Assembly (NCBI GenBank): GCA_963786195.1
Contig: CAWAYH010000009.1
Location: 310,001-374,000, forward strand
Origin: CAWAYH01 sp963786195
GTDB taxonomy: Bacteria; Acidobacteriota; Vicinamibacteria; Vicinamibacterales; 2-12-FULL-66-21
Direction of reading: 5' to 3'
DNA length: 64,000 nucleotides
Shown: positions 46,241 through 55,118 of the stretch, piece by piece
How the letters are laid out: each line of letters starts with the position of its first letter
Position numbering within the stretch: the first letter of the stretch is position 1
The notes under the pieces: generated by a model
Told to the model about the DNA's origin: nothing
Seen by the model: the letters and a program-made list of their open reading frames with translations, nothing else
Databases searched by the model: none
Translations under genes and position numbers: made by a program

Positions 46241-48505
46241 CTCGACGGTCACGGAATACACGCGCAAGGCGAGGCGGCGACGGTCGGCGGTGCCCTCCAG
46301 GTCGCCTGGTACGTAGGAACGGTTCGAGATGATCTCGATGCGGCCGTCGGCGCGGGTCAGCACGTCGCCGGGGATGGTCACTTCGGTCCTGAAGTCAGCG
46401 TCATGCGTGACCTCCGAGAACAGCCGCTCGCCGACCCGGATCTGCACGAGCGGTGCAACATCGAAATAGTGCAGCGGCGATTCGCCGCTGAGACGCAGCA
46501 CCACCTGACGGCCGGGGTTGCGCACGCGGATCACGGCCTTCTCGCTCATCCACCGCCATGAACGCGCGTCCTGCGGGTTGTACTCCGGCTCGTACCACCC
46601 CTCGCCGTACCCGAACTGCACGATTTCCGGACCCTGAAGGTTGAATTGTTCGATCGCGACGCGCGATGTATTTCCGGGGCCGGTCGGTTCGGCTCGCACG
46701 GTCAGCTTCGCGTAGCGGCCGTCGCCGGACAGCGCTCCTGCGGGAAGCGTGATGAACTCCAGAAAGTACCCGGGCCGCACGTCAAGCGTCGCGACAGGGC
46801 GCTCGTCGATGCTCACGATGATCCTGACGGGCGGATCGTTCGGCCCGCCAAGGTGACGTCCGCCGAGCATCATCAGCGTTTCGGTCGGACGCCGGCGGAC
46901 CCAGCCGATGCTCGGCTTCCGGTGCGGCCCCCAGCCGTCCCTCTCGGTGATGCCGGCGACTTCGGGCGTGAGAGCCCATCCCTGCTCGAGAAACCACCCT
47001 GGCTGATTGATGACGTGCCAATCGATCTCGTCCGGGCGGGCACCCCCGACGTACACGTGGCCGTTGAACGGCCAGCGGTACTCGCGAATGCGGCGATGTT
47101 GTCCGTCGACGAGCGCGAGGTCGGTGCGACGCGGGTCGGCCACGAACCACGTTTCCCCGTCGTAGCCCTCGCGCCACGCGCGCGTCATCTCGAGCCACTC
47201 GACGTCGCGCGGAGCTGGGAGTATCTTGCCTGGCATCTCGCCCGCCCACACGCGAGCGCGACGCGACTCCGTGAACACGCGGCGATGCATCGCCACGACC
47301 GGCGCCGCGCCACGCGACTGGAGAAGGCGCATCTCGGACAGAAGACCGAAGATGGGACTCGGTACCCGGCTGAATGCCGCAGTCGCGGGCAGGGCGAAGG
47401 CGAGGCTCGCGACGGCGAGCGCAGCCGTGACGGCAATCGCGCTGCGCGCTCCGGCCTCGGACAGCACGACCGCCGCGAGATACGCCACCGGGAGGACCAG
47501 CGGCAACGCGTAACGGATCGTGATCGTTTCCTGAAAGAGGAGATGAAATGCCGCGTACGGTACGAACGTCGCCGCAACCATCAACAGGACGCGCCGGGAT
47601 CGCAGCGCGAGCCACAGCAGCCCGATTCCGGCGAGTGCGAGCATGACGCCAGCGAGGACCGGCGAATCCCAGGGCCGAACGAACGTGTGCAGTATCGCGA
47701 ACGCCGCGGTTCGGACCGTGCGGTGGGTCCACAGCATGACGACACCGGTCAGATCGGCGTCGGCCTGAAACCGCAGCGCGTGAAGATAGGCACCGGGGCC
47801 ACCCGTCACCAGGATGAGCGGCACTCCCCACAAAGCGATCCCCGCAGCCGCGCCGGCGACGGCGGCCACACGCGCCGCGAGCGGCATCGCAAGGCCCGGG
47901 AGTATCAGGACGAGCGCCAGGAACGGCAGCGTGAGAAACGCCATCTGCGATCGAAACCCGATCGACAGCCCGGCGACGAGCGCTCCGCAGACCAGCAATC
48001 GCGTCCGACCTGACGTCCACGCAGGCGCAGCGGCTCTACCCGTTCCGGGACTCTCGCTCGAAACGGCTCGTGCGATCAGGGCGAGCGCTGCCATCGCCAC
48101 GGCCAGCCCGGACATGTCCGAGAGCGGCCGCACGCCAGTGAACCAGAAGACCGGCGACGCGATCGCGAGGACGGCAGCAATCGCGGCGCGTTGTGCGTTC
48201 TGATCGAGCGCGCGCAAAAAGGCAAACGTCAGGAGGACGAGAGCGGCGGCGGCGATGGCGCTCGCGATCGACAGGCTCCGCACTTCCGGCTCCTGGACGC
48301 CAAGCGTGCGCAGTACCGCCGCCTCGAGCTTACCGATCGCGATGAACATCGGATAGCCGGGCGGATGTGGCTGATGCAGCGCGATATCGAAGTCGCGCAC
48401 TCCCAGGGCGAAGTTGACCGAATCGAGATCCTCGAGGGTCGGGGGCAGAGAGAGGAGATGTACCGCCAGCGAGAGCACCGCGAGCGTGCCGAGGATCTTC
48501 CGCAA
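46238..48505 (-). CDS. Large polytopic membrane protein, GT-C/DUF2723-like
   Basis: The 755-residue protein starts at a TTG and has about ten to eleven helices in its first 390 residues (LGTLAVLSLAVHLLSLPPTL; AIASAIAAAALVLLTFAFLR). The first loop has DLDSVNFALGVRDFD and QPHPPGYPMFIAIGKLE, the pattern of DUF2723/GT-C enzymes that use polyprenyl-linked sugars. The C-terminal ~350 residues form a soluble part with beta strands (GGRHLGGPNDPPVRIIVSID). It may glycosylate or process envelope glycans; the sugar and acceptor are unknown. Its TAA is fused to a repeat palindrome; larE begins upstream of it in the same direction. Confidence 0.75.
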   Translation of the reverse strand: MRKILGTLAVLSLAVHLLSLPPTLEDLDSVNFALGVRDFDIALHQPHPPGYPMFIAIGKLEAAVLRTLGVQEPEVRSLSIASAIAAAALVLLTFAFLRALDQNAQRAAIAAVLAIASPVFWFTGVRPLSDMSGLAVAMAALALIARAVSSESPGTGRAAAPAWTSGRTRLLVCGALVAGLSIGFRSQMAFLTLPFLALVLILPGLAMPLAARVAAVAGAAAGIALWGVPLILVTGGPGAYLHALRFQADADLTGVVMLWTHRTVRTAAFAILHTFVRPWDSPVLAGVMLALAGIGLLWLALRSRRVLLMVAATFVPYAAFHLLFQETITIRYALPLVLPVAYLAAVVLSEAGARSAIAVTAALAVASLAFALPATAAFSRVPSPIFGLLSEMRLLQSRGAAPVVAMHRRVFTESRRARVWAGEMPGKILPAPRDVEWLEMTRAWREGYDGETWFVADPRRTDLALVDGQHRRIREYRWPFNGHVYVGGARPDEIDWHVINQPGWFLEQGWALTPEVAGITERDGWGPHRKPSIGWVRRRPTETLMMLGGRHLGGPNDPPVRIIVSIDERPVATLDVRPGYFLEFITLPAGALSGDGRYAKLTVRAEPTGPGNTSRVAIEQFNLQGPEIVQFGYGEGWYEPEYNPQDARSWRWMSEKAVIRVRNPGRQVVLRLSGESPLHYFDVAPLVQIRVGERLFSEVTHDADFRTEVTIPGDVLTRADGRIEIISNRSYVPGDLEGTADRRRLALRVYSVTVE

Positions 48506-48512
48506 GGCCGGA

Positions 48513-49454
48513 TCAGACCGGCCGGAGCCGGAGCGCGTCGTTGAGGCTGCCCTGCCGGTATCCCCGGAGATCGAGCGTCACGTGCTCGTACCCGATCGCG
48601 CGCAGCTCTCGATTGATGACGTCGGCGATCTCCGGATCCAGCGCGCGGGACATCTCATCGCGTCCGATTTCGAGCCGCGCGAGCGCACTCGTCCTGTTCC
48701 GATCGGTGCCGCTGTCATCGCCGCCGTGATGACGGACGCGGCACACGCGGAAGCCGAGCTGCCGGAGCGCCTCCTCGGCCCGCTCGATCATCCGCAGCTT
48801 CCCATCGGTCACTTCGCTGAAATAGGGAATCCGGGAGGAGAGACAGGCCGACGCCGGCTCATCCCACGTCGGCAATCCGGCGCGCCGGGACAGCTCGCGG
48901 ATGTCGGCTTTCGTGAGGCCGGCCACGTCCAACGGGCTCTGGACGCCGAACTCTCGCGCGGCCTGCCGGCCAGGCCGGTAGTCCCCGCGGTCGTCCGCGT
49001 TGCTGCCGTCGGCGATCACGCCGATTCCGCGCACGCGCGCGATATCCGCGAGGTGGGTGTAGAGCTCGTGCTTGCAGAAGTAGCAGCGGTTCGCGGGATT
49101 CGAGCGGTACTCGGGCCGCGCCATTTCATTCGTGCGGATGATCTCGTGCGCGAATCCGAAATCGCGCGCGATCTGTATGGCGAGCTGACGATGACGGTCA
49201 GGGTAGCTCGGGCTGTCGGCGGTCACGCAGAGCGCGCGTGGACCCAGGATTTCGGTCGCCGCCCAGCCCAGGAACGCGCTGTCGACGCCGCCGCTGTACG
49301 CGACGATCAGCGCCGGCCAGTCGGAGAGCTGGCTGCGAAGGGCCGCCTGCTTTTGTTCGAGGGTGTTTTCGTCGATGACCTGCGGGGCGGGATCCGTCTT
49401 ACTCCTCCCAGTCGTCTCCGTCGGATTCGTCGTCGTCCACGTCGACGTCGTCAT
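48513..49454 (-). CDS. larE: ATP-dependent sacrificial sulfur transferase LarE
   Basis: The core from about residue 30 is a clear LarE: PALIVAYSGGVDSAFLGWAA (PP-loop SGGVDS), RALCVTADSPSYPDRHRQLA, EYRSNPANRCYFCKHELYTH, with the CxFCK Cys region, VIADGSNADDRGDYRPGRQA, and GLPTWDEPASACLSSRIPYF. LarE activates a pyridinium cofactor and donates its own Cys sulfur to make the nickel-pincer cofactor of lactate racemase. No larB or larC is nearby. The start is unresolved: no canonical codon lies just before the core, and the ATG at 49454 overlaps the LysW-like gene by 56 bases in another frame. Confidence 0.85.
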   Translation of the reverse strand: MTTSTWTTTNPTETTGRSKTDPAPQVIDENTLEQKQAALRSQLSDWPALIVAYSGGVDSAFLGWAATEILGPRALCVTADSPSYPDRHRQLAIQIARDFGFAHEIIRTNEMARPEYRSNPANRCYFCKHELYTHLADIARVRGIGVIADGSNADDRGDYRPGRQAAREFGVQSPLDVAGLTKADIRELSRRAGLPTWDEPASACLSSRIPYFSEVTDGKLRMIERAEEALRQLGFRVCRVRHHGGDDSGTDRNRTSALARLEIGRDEMSRALDPEIADVINRELRAIGYEHVTLDLRGYRQGSLNDALRLRPV

Positions 49455-49659
49455 CGTCGTCGAGATTCTCGTCGTCGTCCTTTGGCTCACCGTCTTCGTC
49501 TTCGTCGTCGTCGTCGTCGTCGGCGGCTTCGAGTTCAACAGGGGACGTACCGGTCACTTCCAGATTGGAGCCGCACTCGGGACAGCTTATGAGGTCCCCC
49601 TTATCGACGTCGAACTCGTCGACTTCGATCTCGGCGTCACACTCCGGACACGTTGCCAT
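49399..49659 (-). CDS. LysW-like zinc-ribbon protein with acidic tail
   Basis: The 86-residue protein begins MATCPECDAEIEVDEFDVDK, then ISCPECGSNLEVTGTSPVEL, giving four Cys in two CPEC pairs as in LysW, the carrier protein for lysine/arginine synthesis. The second half is a run of Asp/Glu (AADDDDDDEDEDGEPKDDD and on) and the protein ends in GDDWEE, close to the EDWGE end of LysW whose last Glu carries the substrate. The acidic stretch between ribbon and end is much longer than in usual LysW. GAGGAG lies well placed before the ATG at 49659. Whether it acts as a carrier is inference; no lysX, lysZ or argX-like gene is in the window. Confidence 0.65.
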   Translation of the reverse strand: MATCPECDAEIEVDEFDVDKGDLISCPECGSNLEVTGTSPVELEAADDDDDDEDEDGEPKDDDENLDDDDDVDVDDDESDGDDWEE

Positions 49660-49810
49660 ACAAGCTCCTCGAGGGCGTCCCGCACGACCGTTTGCCTCCC
49701 TGTTGGCCGTGAAGTACGTGATCGTTGCAAGACTTCGGATTATAGCGATAACCTGATAAATTCTGCAATCGAGCCTAACGCCCCGGATCGCCGCTGTCGA
49801 TACGTGGAGC

Positions 49811-50533
49811 GTGACGGGTGCAGCCGTGCCGACCACCAAGACCGTCATCGTTGCCGACGATACGGCGTTCGTCCGCGATCGTTTCGCGACCGCCCTGCTC
49901 GGCGCAGGTCATGCCGCGCTGACGGTGAAGAGCGCCGCTGAGCTGCTCGCGCGCGTGCGCGCGGATCTGAATCGCATCGATCTGATCGTACTCGACCTGC
50001 GGCTGCCCCACGCGGGCGGTGTGGACCTGGTTCGGTCGATTCGCAAGCTCGACGGCGGCAGGCTGCCGATCCTGATCTTCAGCGGCACGATTGCCACCGC
50101 CGACGAAGTGCGAGACCTCGCGGCGCTGGGGGTGGCCGGCTACGTCAACGAGTACAGCGCGGTGCAGCACATCCTGCCGTCGCTCGCGCCGCACCTCTTT
50201 CCTGACAATTTCAACCGTCGCGGGAGCCCGCGCGTCGTGCTGGGGATCCCGGTTGCCTACCGGTTCGGCAACACCATCGCGGCCGCGTTGACGTTGAATC
50301 TGAGCAAGGGGGGTCTGGCGATCCGGACCATGAGCCCGCTGGCGCAGGACGCGAAGGCGCGCGTCCGGTTCCGCCTGCCCGGATCCAAGCGGGACATCGA
50401 GGCCGAGTGCCGCGTGGCCTGGAGCGATCGCCGTGTCGGCATGGGCCTGCAGTTCGAAAAGGTGGAGGCGAGCGATCAGGGGCGTGTCGACGAGTTCGTC
50501 GACCAGCATTTCTTCACGAACCGGAAGGCCTGA
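49811..50533 (+). CDS. Response regulator with PilZ domain
   Basis: The 240-residue protein has an N-terminal receiver (KTVIVADDTAFVRDRFATAL; phosphoacceptor Asp in LIVLDLRLPHAGG; ILIFSGTIA) and a C-terminal PilZ domain (NRRGSPRVVLGIPVAYRFGN, ALTLNLSKGGLAIRTMSPL, VAWSDRRVGMGLQFEKVE). The RRxxR-like start and NLSKGGLAI match the PilZ c-di-GMP-binding pattern. It may link phosphorelay and c-di-GMP signals, as in motility or development. GTG starts at 49811 or 49826 are both possible. No kinase is adjacent. Confidence 0.85.
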   Translation: MTGAAVPTTKTVIVADDTAFVRDRFATALLGAGHAALTVKSAAELLARVRADLNRIDLIVLDLRLPHAGGVDLVRSIRKLDGGRLPILIFSGTIATADEVRDLAALGVAGYVNEYSAVQHILPSLAPHLFPDNFNRRGSPRVVLGIPVAYRFGNTIAAALTLNLSKGGLAIRTMSPLAQDAKARVRFRLPGSKRDIEAECRVAWSDRRVGMGLQFEKVEASDQGRVDEFVDQHFFTNRKA

Positions 50534-50543
50534 TTCTGCGGAG

Positions 50544-52667
50544 CTATTCGCGCAGCAGCCGCAGCGCGTTCCCAATCACAATCAGCGATGCGCCCATGTC
50601 GGCCACCACGGCCATCCACAGCGTGGCCGAGCCGGTCAGCGCCATCACCAGAAACGCCGCCTTCAGCGCCAGCGAGAATCCGATGTTGACGCGAATCGTT
50701 CGCGCGGTCGCGCGGCTGAGGCGCAGCGCGTACGGAATCTTCGCGAGATCGTCGGCCATGAGCGCCACGTCAGCGGTCTCGAGCGCCGCGTCGGTGCCGG
50801 CGACGCCCATGGCGATGCCGACATCGGCAGCCGCCAGCGCGGGCGCGTCGTTGACGCCGTCGCCGACCATCGCCAGCGCGCCGTGATCGGCCTTCAGCGC
50901 TTCGACAGCCTCCAGCTTGTGCTCGGGCAGCAGGCCGAACCGGTATTCGTCGATACCGACGGCGTGCGCGAGCGTCCGCGCGGCGGCTTCGTTATCTCCG
51001 GTCAGCAGGACCATGCGCCCGATTCCGTGCGAGCGCAGCATCTCCACGGTGTCGCGGGCAGCCTCGCGCACCTCGTCTGCGACGCCGATGACGCCGACCG
51101 TCAGGCCGTCAACACCCACCAGAACCGTGCTGTGGCCCTGTCCGGCAAGCGCGTCGAGCGACGCCTCGATCAAGGGCCCGCACATGCCGCGCTCTTCGAA
51201 CAGTCGATGACTGCCGACGATCAGCTCGCGCCCACCGATCGCGCCAACGGCACCTCGTCCTGGAATCGCCTCGAAACGATCGACGGGGGCAAGCTGGATC
51301 CCATCCTCAATCGCGCGATCGACGATGGCGCGCCCGATGGGATGCTCGGACCTCGTCTCGAGGGACGCTGCCAAAGAGAGAATCTCGGGGCTTCGAGCGC
51401 CGTTGAGGACCGCCACGTCGGTCACGCGAAGCTTTCCTTTCGTCAGCGTTCCCGTCTTGTCGAACGCTATCGCGCGCACCGCCGCCAGGCGCTCGAGGTG
51501 CGCGCCACCCTTGATCAGGACGCCCTTTCGGGCCGCCGCCGCGAGTGCGGAGACGATCGACACGGGCGTCGAGATGACGAGCGCACACGGGCAGGAGATC
51601 ACGAGCAGCACGAGCGAGCGGTAGATCCACGTGCTCCATGCAGCGCCCGTGAGCCCGAGCGGCGGCACGATCGCGACGAGCACGGCCAGGGCCAGCACGA
51701 CCGGAGTATAGACCTGCGCAAAGCGATCGACGAACGTTTGACTCGGCGCGCGTTGTGCCTGCGCGCGTTCGACGAGGTGGATGATCCGTGCGAGCGTCGA
51801 GTCCTTCCGCAGACGCGTGACTTCGACCTCGAGCGCGCCGCGGCCGTTGATCGCTCCCGCAAACACGTCGTCGCCGTCCTGTTTCTCGACCGGGAGCGAT
51901 TCGCCCGTCACGGGCGCCTGGTTGACGTGACTGCGTCCCGCGTGCACGCGGCCGTCCAGGGGGATTTTTTCTCCGGGCCGCACGATCACGATGTCGCCCA
52001 CGTAGACATCGTCCACGGCCAGGCGCACGTCGGTGCTACCGCGGCGCACCAGCGCTTCGGCCGGCGCGAGCTCCATCAGCGCGCCAATGGCTCCCCTCGC
52101 GCGCTCCATCGCACGCGCCTCGAGGACCTGGGCAAGGGCGAACAGAAACACGACCGATGCGCCTTCGGACCATTCGCCGAGCGCCATGGCGCCGGCGACC
52201 GCCACGAGCATCAGGACGTAGATGTCGAGCCGGCGTGCCGAGAGCGACACCCACGCGCGGCGCAGCGTCTGGACTCCGCCGAGAGCAATCGCGGCGGCAC
52301 AAGGAATCCATTGCAGTGACGAACCGGCGCCCGTGACCTGCATCAGGAGCCCGAGCGCCAGCGACGCGCCCGAGAGCGCGACCAGGCGTTCGCGCCACAC
52401 CGAGCTTGCCGCCGGGCGCGGCTCGTCGTGCTCGAGCCAGGCGCGCATCCCCGTCTGCGCGACCGCCTCGGCGATACCGGCCGTCGTCAACTTCGCAGCG
52501 TCGTACGTAACAGTGAGGCGCTGGCCGATGACGTCCGCCGCGAGCGCCTCGAGCCCGACGAGCCGCTTGAGACGATGCTCGAGGATCGCGACCTCCTCAT
52601 GGCAGTCCATGCCCTCGATCCTGAAGACCGATTCGGCGTGGAGCTCACAAACAGGACAGGTCGCCAT
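50544..52667 (-). CDS. Heavy-metal P1B-type ATPase (Zn/Cd/Pb class)
   Basis: The 707-residue pump has an N-terminal HMA domain with the Zn/Cd-type GMDCHEEVAILEHRL, and a CPVC pair before it. Membrane helices follow, including SCPCALVISTPVSIVSAL with the metal site CPC. The A-domain is APVTGESLPVEKQDGDDVFA, the phosphorylation site is AFDKTGTLTKGKL, EHPIGRAIVDRA is the nucleotide His-Pro motif, and AMVGDGVNDAPALAAADVGI is the hinge. It should export Zn, Cd or Pb. The arsR regulator gene starts upstream and ends 18 bases before this start, so the two form an operon. Confidence 0.94.
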   Translation of the reverse strand: MATCPVCELHAESVFRIEGMDCHEEVAILEHRLKRLVGLEALAADVIGQRLTVTYDAAKLTTAGIAEAVAQTGMRAWLEHDEPRPAASSVWRERLVALSGASLALGLLMQVTGAGSSLQWIPCAAAIALGGVQTLRRAWVSLSARRLDIYVLMLVAVAGAMALGEWSEGASVVFLFALAQVLEARAMERARGAIGALMELAPAEALVRRGSTDVRLAVDDVYVGDIVIVRPGEKIPLDGRVHAGRSHVNQAPVTGESLPVEKQDGDDVFAGAINGRGALEVEVTRLRKDSTLARIIHLVERAQAQRAPSQTFVDRFAQVYTPVVLALAVLVAIVPPLGLTGAAWSTWIYRSLVLLVISCPCALVISTPVSIVSALAAAARKGVLIKGGAHLERLAAVRAIAFDKTGTLTKGKLRVTDVAVLNGARSPEILSLAASLETRSEHPIGRAIVDRAIEDGIQLAPVDRFEAIPGRGAVGAIGGRELIVGSHRLFEERGMCGPLIEASLDALAGQGHSTVLVGVDGLTVGVIGVADEVREAARDTVEMLRSHGIGRMVLLTGDNEAAARTLAHAVGIDEYRFGLLPEHKLEAVEALKADHGALAMVGDGVNDAPALAAADVGIAMGVAGTDAALETADVALMADDLAKIPYALRLSRATARTIRVNIGFSLALKAAFLVMALTGSATLWMAVVADMGASLIVIGNALRLLRE

Positions 52668-52685
52668 GGGTCTGATTTCGATCGA

Positions 52686-53082
52686 TTACGAAGGTTCCTG
52701 CGCGTGGGTCAGCGCCTGGCGGAGCAGTTCCAGAATGTGCTGGTCGTCCACCGCGTAGTAAGACCAGTCGGCCGGCGCGACGGGTCCGGACGAGCCGCAT
52801 GCCCCTGAGGAGGCGCAGCTGGTGCGAGACGGCCGACTCGCTGATGCCCACGAGGGCGGCGATATCGCAGACGCACAGTTCACCTGTCGAGATGGCGTCG
52901 AGAATCCGCACGCGGGTGGGGTCGCCGAGGACGCGGAACGTCTCGGCGAGGACCTGCACCGACCGTCCGGACATGAGCCGCTGCCGCCGCTCGGCACGGC
53001 CGCGGCCGTTGAGGTGCTGCCCCTCGCAGTGTTCGTCATCGAGCGCGGCCACCGGTCTCGTCAGCTCAGGTGCTTCGGACAT
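52686..53082 (-). CDS. ArsR/SmtB-family metal-sensing repressor (frameshifted)
   Basis: The winged-helix repressor reads VQVLAETFRVLGDPTRVRIL, DAISTGELCVCDIAALVGIS with the ELCVCD metal-thiolate motif of CadC/ArsR sensors, ESAVSHQLRLLRGMRLVRTR, then after one extra T at 52760-52761, YYAVDDQHILELLRQALTHA. Joined length is 131 residues. The N-terminal arm has HCEGQH, possible additional ligands as in CadC. It should repress itself and the downstream metal pump until Zn, Cd or Pb binds. A perfect dyad lies just upstream of its ATG. Confidence 0.85.
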
Positions 53083-53116
53083 ATGAACATATGAGCAGAT
53101 GCTCATATATATAATA
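53081..53116 (-). promoter_or_regulatory. ArsR-type operator and -10 region
   Basis: ATATGAGCA-GA-TGCTCATAT (53089-53108) is a perfect 9-2-9 inverted repeat, with a further half-site ATATGAACA at 53081-53089, the known ArsR/SmtB half-site. TATTAT on the minus strand (53116-53111) is a likely -10 box that the operator abuts. Repressor binding would block transcription of arsR and the pump. Confidence 0.75.
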
Positions 53117-53132
53117 CTCTCTTTGCGCTTCC

Positions 53133-53160
53133 TTGACAGCTTTTTCCCGCTATCGATAAC
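53133..53160 (+). promoter_or_regulatory. Possible promoter for the Gld-like operon
   Basis: TTGACA at 53133-53138 and GATAAC at 53155-53160 are 16 bases apart and point right toward the ABC operon. The -10 box is a weak match, and a repeat cluster lies between it and the first gene. Confidence 0.35.
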
Positions 53161-53206
53161 ATTCGGAGGTTCGGTCTTGAAGTTCTTTTCTGACTACATG
53201 CTAGAG

Positions 53207-53272
53207 GGATGGCTGGCGTCCAGGGTGCCTGGCACCTTTCACCGAGAAAGGTGGCTGGCACCTCGCTGGTCT
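53207..53272. repeat. GGTGCCTGGCACC palindrome cluster, second copy
   Basis: GGGTGCCTGGCACCTTTCAC and GAAAGGTGGCTGGCACCTCG repeat the palindromes seen at 46176-46240, preceded by the related GGATGGCTGGCGTCC. It lies between the promoter-like site and the ABC ATPase start, so it would be in the 5' leader. Confidence 0.75.
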
Positions 53273-53301
53273 AGCTGCGTCCAACAGCCGGAGTTGATCC
53301 T

Positions 53302-54285
53302 GTGATCGAGGTCCAACACATCACGAAGCAATACGGCCGTGTCACGGCCGTCGACGACGTGAGTTTCCGCGTCGAACGGGGCGAGATCCTGGGGTTCCTG
53401 GGTCCGAACGGCGCCGGCAAGACCACGACAATGCGGATTCTGACCGGCTACATGCCGGCGAGTGAGGGCAAGGCGCTCGTCGCGGGGTACGACGTCTTCA
53501 CCCAGCCGATCGAGGCCAAGCGGCGCACCGGGTACCTGCCGGAGACGCCCCCGCTCTACCCGGACATGACGGTGCGCGAGTACCTGGATTTCGTCGCCCG
53601 AATCAAGGCCGTGCCCGGGTCCGAGCGGAAACAGCGCGTGTCGTCCGTGATGGAAAAGACGCGTATCGCTGACATGGCGGAGCGTCACTGCGCGAAACTG
53701 TCGAAGGGCTATCGCCAGCGCGTCGGCCTCGCGCAGGCATTGATTCACAACCCCGAGGTGCTCATCCTCGACGAGCCGACGGCGGGCCTCGACCCGAAAC
53801 AGATCATCGAAACGCGCGAGCTCATCCGAAGCCTGGGCGGCGATCACACCATCGTGCTCAGCACGCACATCCTTCCCGAGGTCGCGCAGACGTGCCACCG
53901 CGTGATCATCATCAACAAGGGACGCGTCGTGGCCGTGGACACCCCGGACAACCTGACCGCGCGGCTCCGCGGCGCGGAATCGATGTTCGTCCAGGTGGAC
54001 GCGGGCGGCGACGACGTCGGCCCGGTGCTGGCGGGCGTGGCGGGCGTGACGCGCGTGGTGGGATCGGAGACCCGCGGCGCCCTGAGCGCCTTCGAGGTCG
54101 AGAGCGAGCGCGGCACCGACATCAGGCGCGAACTTGCGAAGACGATCGTCGGACGCGGCTGGGGCCTGCTCGAACTGCGGCCGATGCGCATGAGCCTCGA
54201 GGAGATCTTCCTGCAGGTGACAACGGACGAGGACGAGCAGCAGCAGACGGCAGGCACGCAGCAGGAGGAAGCGCGCCGTGACTAG
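53302..54285 (+). CDS. ABC transporter ATP-binding protein (GldA-like)
   Basis: The 327-residue ATPase has Walker A FLGPNGAGKTTTMRILTGYM, signature AKLSKGYRQRVGLAQALIHN, Walker B VLILDEPTAGLDPKQIIETR and the switch His in HTIVLSTHILPEV. The C-terminal ~90 residues form the extra domain seen in ABC-2 gliding/exopolysaccharide-type ATPases. It overlaps the permease gene by eight bases, and the next three genes match a GldA-GldF-GldG-DUF4340 order known in Bacteroidetes, Acidobacteria and others. Substrate unknown. Confidence 0.93.
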   Translation: MIEVQHITKQYGRVTAVDDVSFRVERGEILGFLGPNGAGKTTTMRILTGYMPASEGKALVAGYDVFTQPIEAKRRTGYLPETPPLYPDMTVREYLDFVARIKAVPGSERKQRVSSVMEKTRIADMAERHCAKLSKGYRQRVGLAQALIHNPEVLILDEPTAGLDPKQIIETRELIRSLGGDHTIVLSTHILPEVAQTCHRVIIINKGRVVAVDTPDNLTARLRGAESMFVQVDAGGDDVGPVLAGVAGVTRVVGSETRGALSAFEVESERGTDIRRELAKTIVGRGWGLLELRPMRMSLEEIFLQVTTDEDEQQQTAGTQQEEARRD

Positions 54286-55051
54286 TATCCGCAACATCCT
54301 GGCGATCGCCGGCAAGGAGCTGCGCTCGTACTTCGCGTCGCCGATGGGCTACATCCTCATCGGCCTCTTCGCGCTCCTGTTCGGCGTCTTCTTCTATCTG
54401 TTCCTGAATGCGTTCGTTCAGCAGAGCCAGCAGCTCGGCATGATGGGCGGCGGCGCCATCAACGTGAACGATCGGATGATCCGCGGCGTGCTCCAGAACG
54501 CCGCCATCATCATCCTCTTCGTGATGCCGATGGTCACGATGCGGACCTACGCGGAAGAAAAGCGATCGGGCACGATCGAGCTGCTGCTGACGTCGCCGGT
54601 CACCGACTGGCAGATCATCCTCGGCAAGTTCCTCGGTGCCATGGGCCTGTTCGCCGCGATGCTCTTCGTGACGTTCATCGACATCGCGATCCTGTTCAAG
54701 CTGGGAAACCCGGAATGGAAGCCGATCGCGACGGGCTACCTCGGCCTGTTGCTGATGGGCGGCTGCTTCCTGTCGGTCGGCCTGCTGATTTCAAGCCTGA
54801 CCAAGAACCAGATCGTCGCCGGCGTGATCACGTTCGCCGTGTTCCTGATGCTGTGGGTCATCAACTGGTTCGGTGAGTCCGCCGGCCCCACTGGCCGCAT
54901 CGTTCTGTCGTTTCTGTCAATCACGGAACACCTGGACGACTTCACGAAGGGCATCCTCGACACGAAGCACATCGTGTATTACCTGAGTTTCATCACGTTC
55001 GGATTGTTCCTGACGGCGAAGTCAGTGGACTCCGAGCGGTGGCGCGGCTAA
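54278..55051 (+). CDS. ABC-2 type permease (GldF-like)
   Basis: The 257-residue membrane protein starts at a GTG inside the ATPase end. It has six hydrophobic helices (PMGYILIGLFALLFGVFFYL; AAIIILFVMPMVTMRTYAEE; LGLLLMGGCFLSVGLLISSL; GVITFAVFLMLWVINWFGES) and the ABC-2 signature MVTMRTYAEEKRSGTIELLL. It forms the channel with the preceding ATPase. Its TAA is followed directly by a CCACGGAT-type array. Confidence 0.92.
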   Translation: MTSIRNILAIAGKELRSYFASPMGYILIGLFALLFGVFFYLFLNAFVQQSQQLGMMGGGAINVNDRMIRGVLQNAAIIILFVMPMVTMRTYAEEKRSGTIELLLTSPVTDWQIILGKFLGAMGLFAAMLFVTFIDIAILFKLGNPEWKPIATGYLGLLLMGGCFLSVGLLISSLTKNQIVAGVITFAVFLMLWVINWFGESAGPTGRIVLSFLSITEHLDDFTKGILDTKHIVYYLSFITFGLFLTAKSVDSERWRG

Positions 55052-55052
55052 A

Positions 55053-55102
55053 ACCACGGATTTCACGGATAACCACCGCGGACAACACGGATAACACGGA
55101 TC
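55053..55102 (+). repeat. CCACGGATAACACGG-type tandem array, second copy
   Basis: ACCACGGATTTCACGGATAA, CCACCGCGGACAACACGGAT and AACACGGAT follow the permease stop. It is the same family as 2005-2065, where it likewise starts at a stop codon. It separates two genes of one operon. Confidence 0.75.
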
Positions 55103-55118
55103 AACGTTTGCGAGACGT

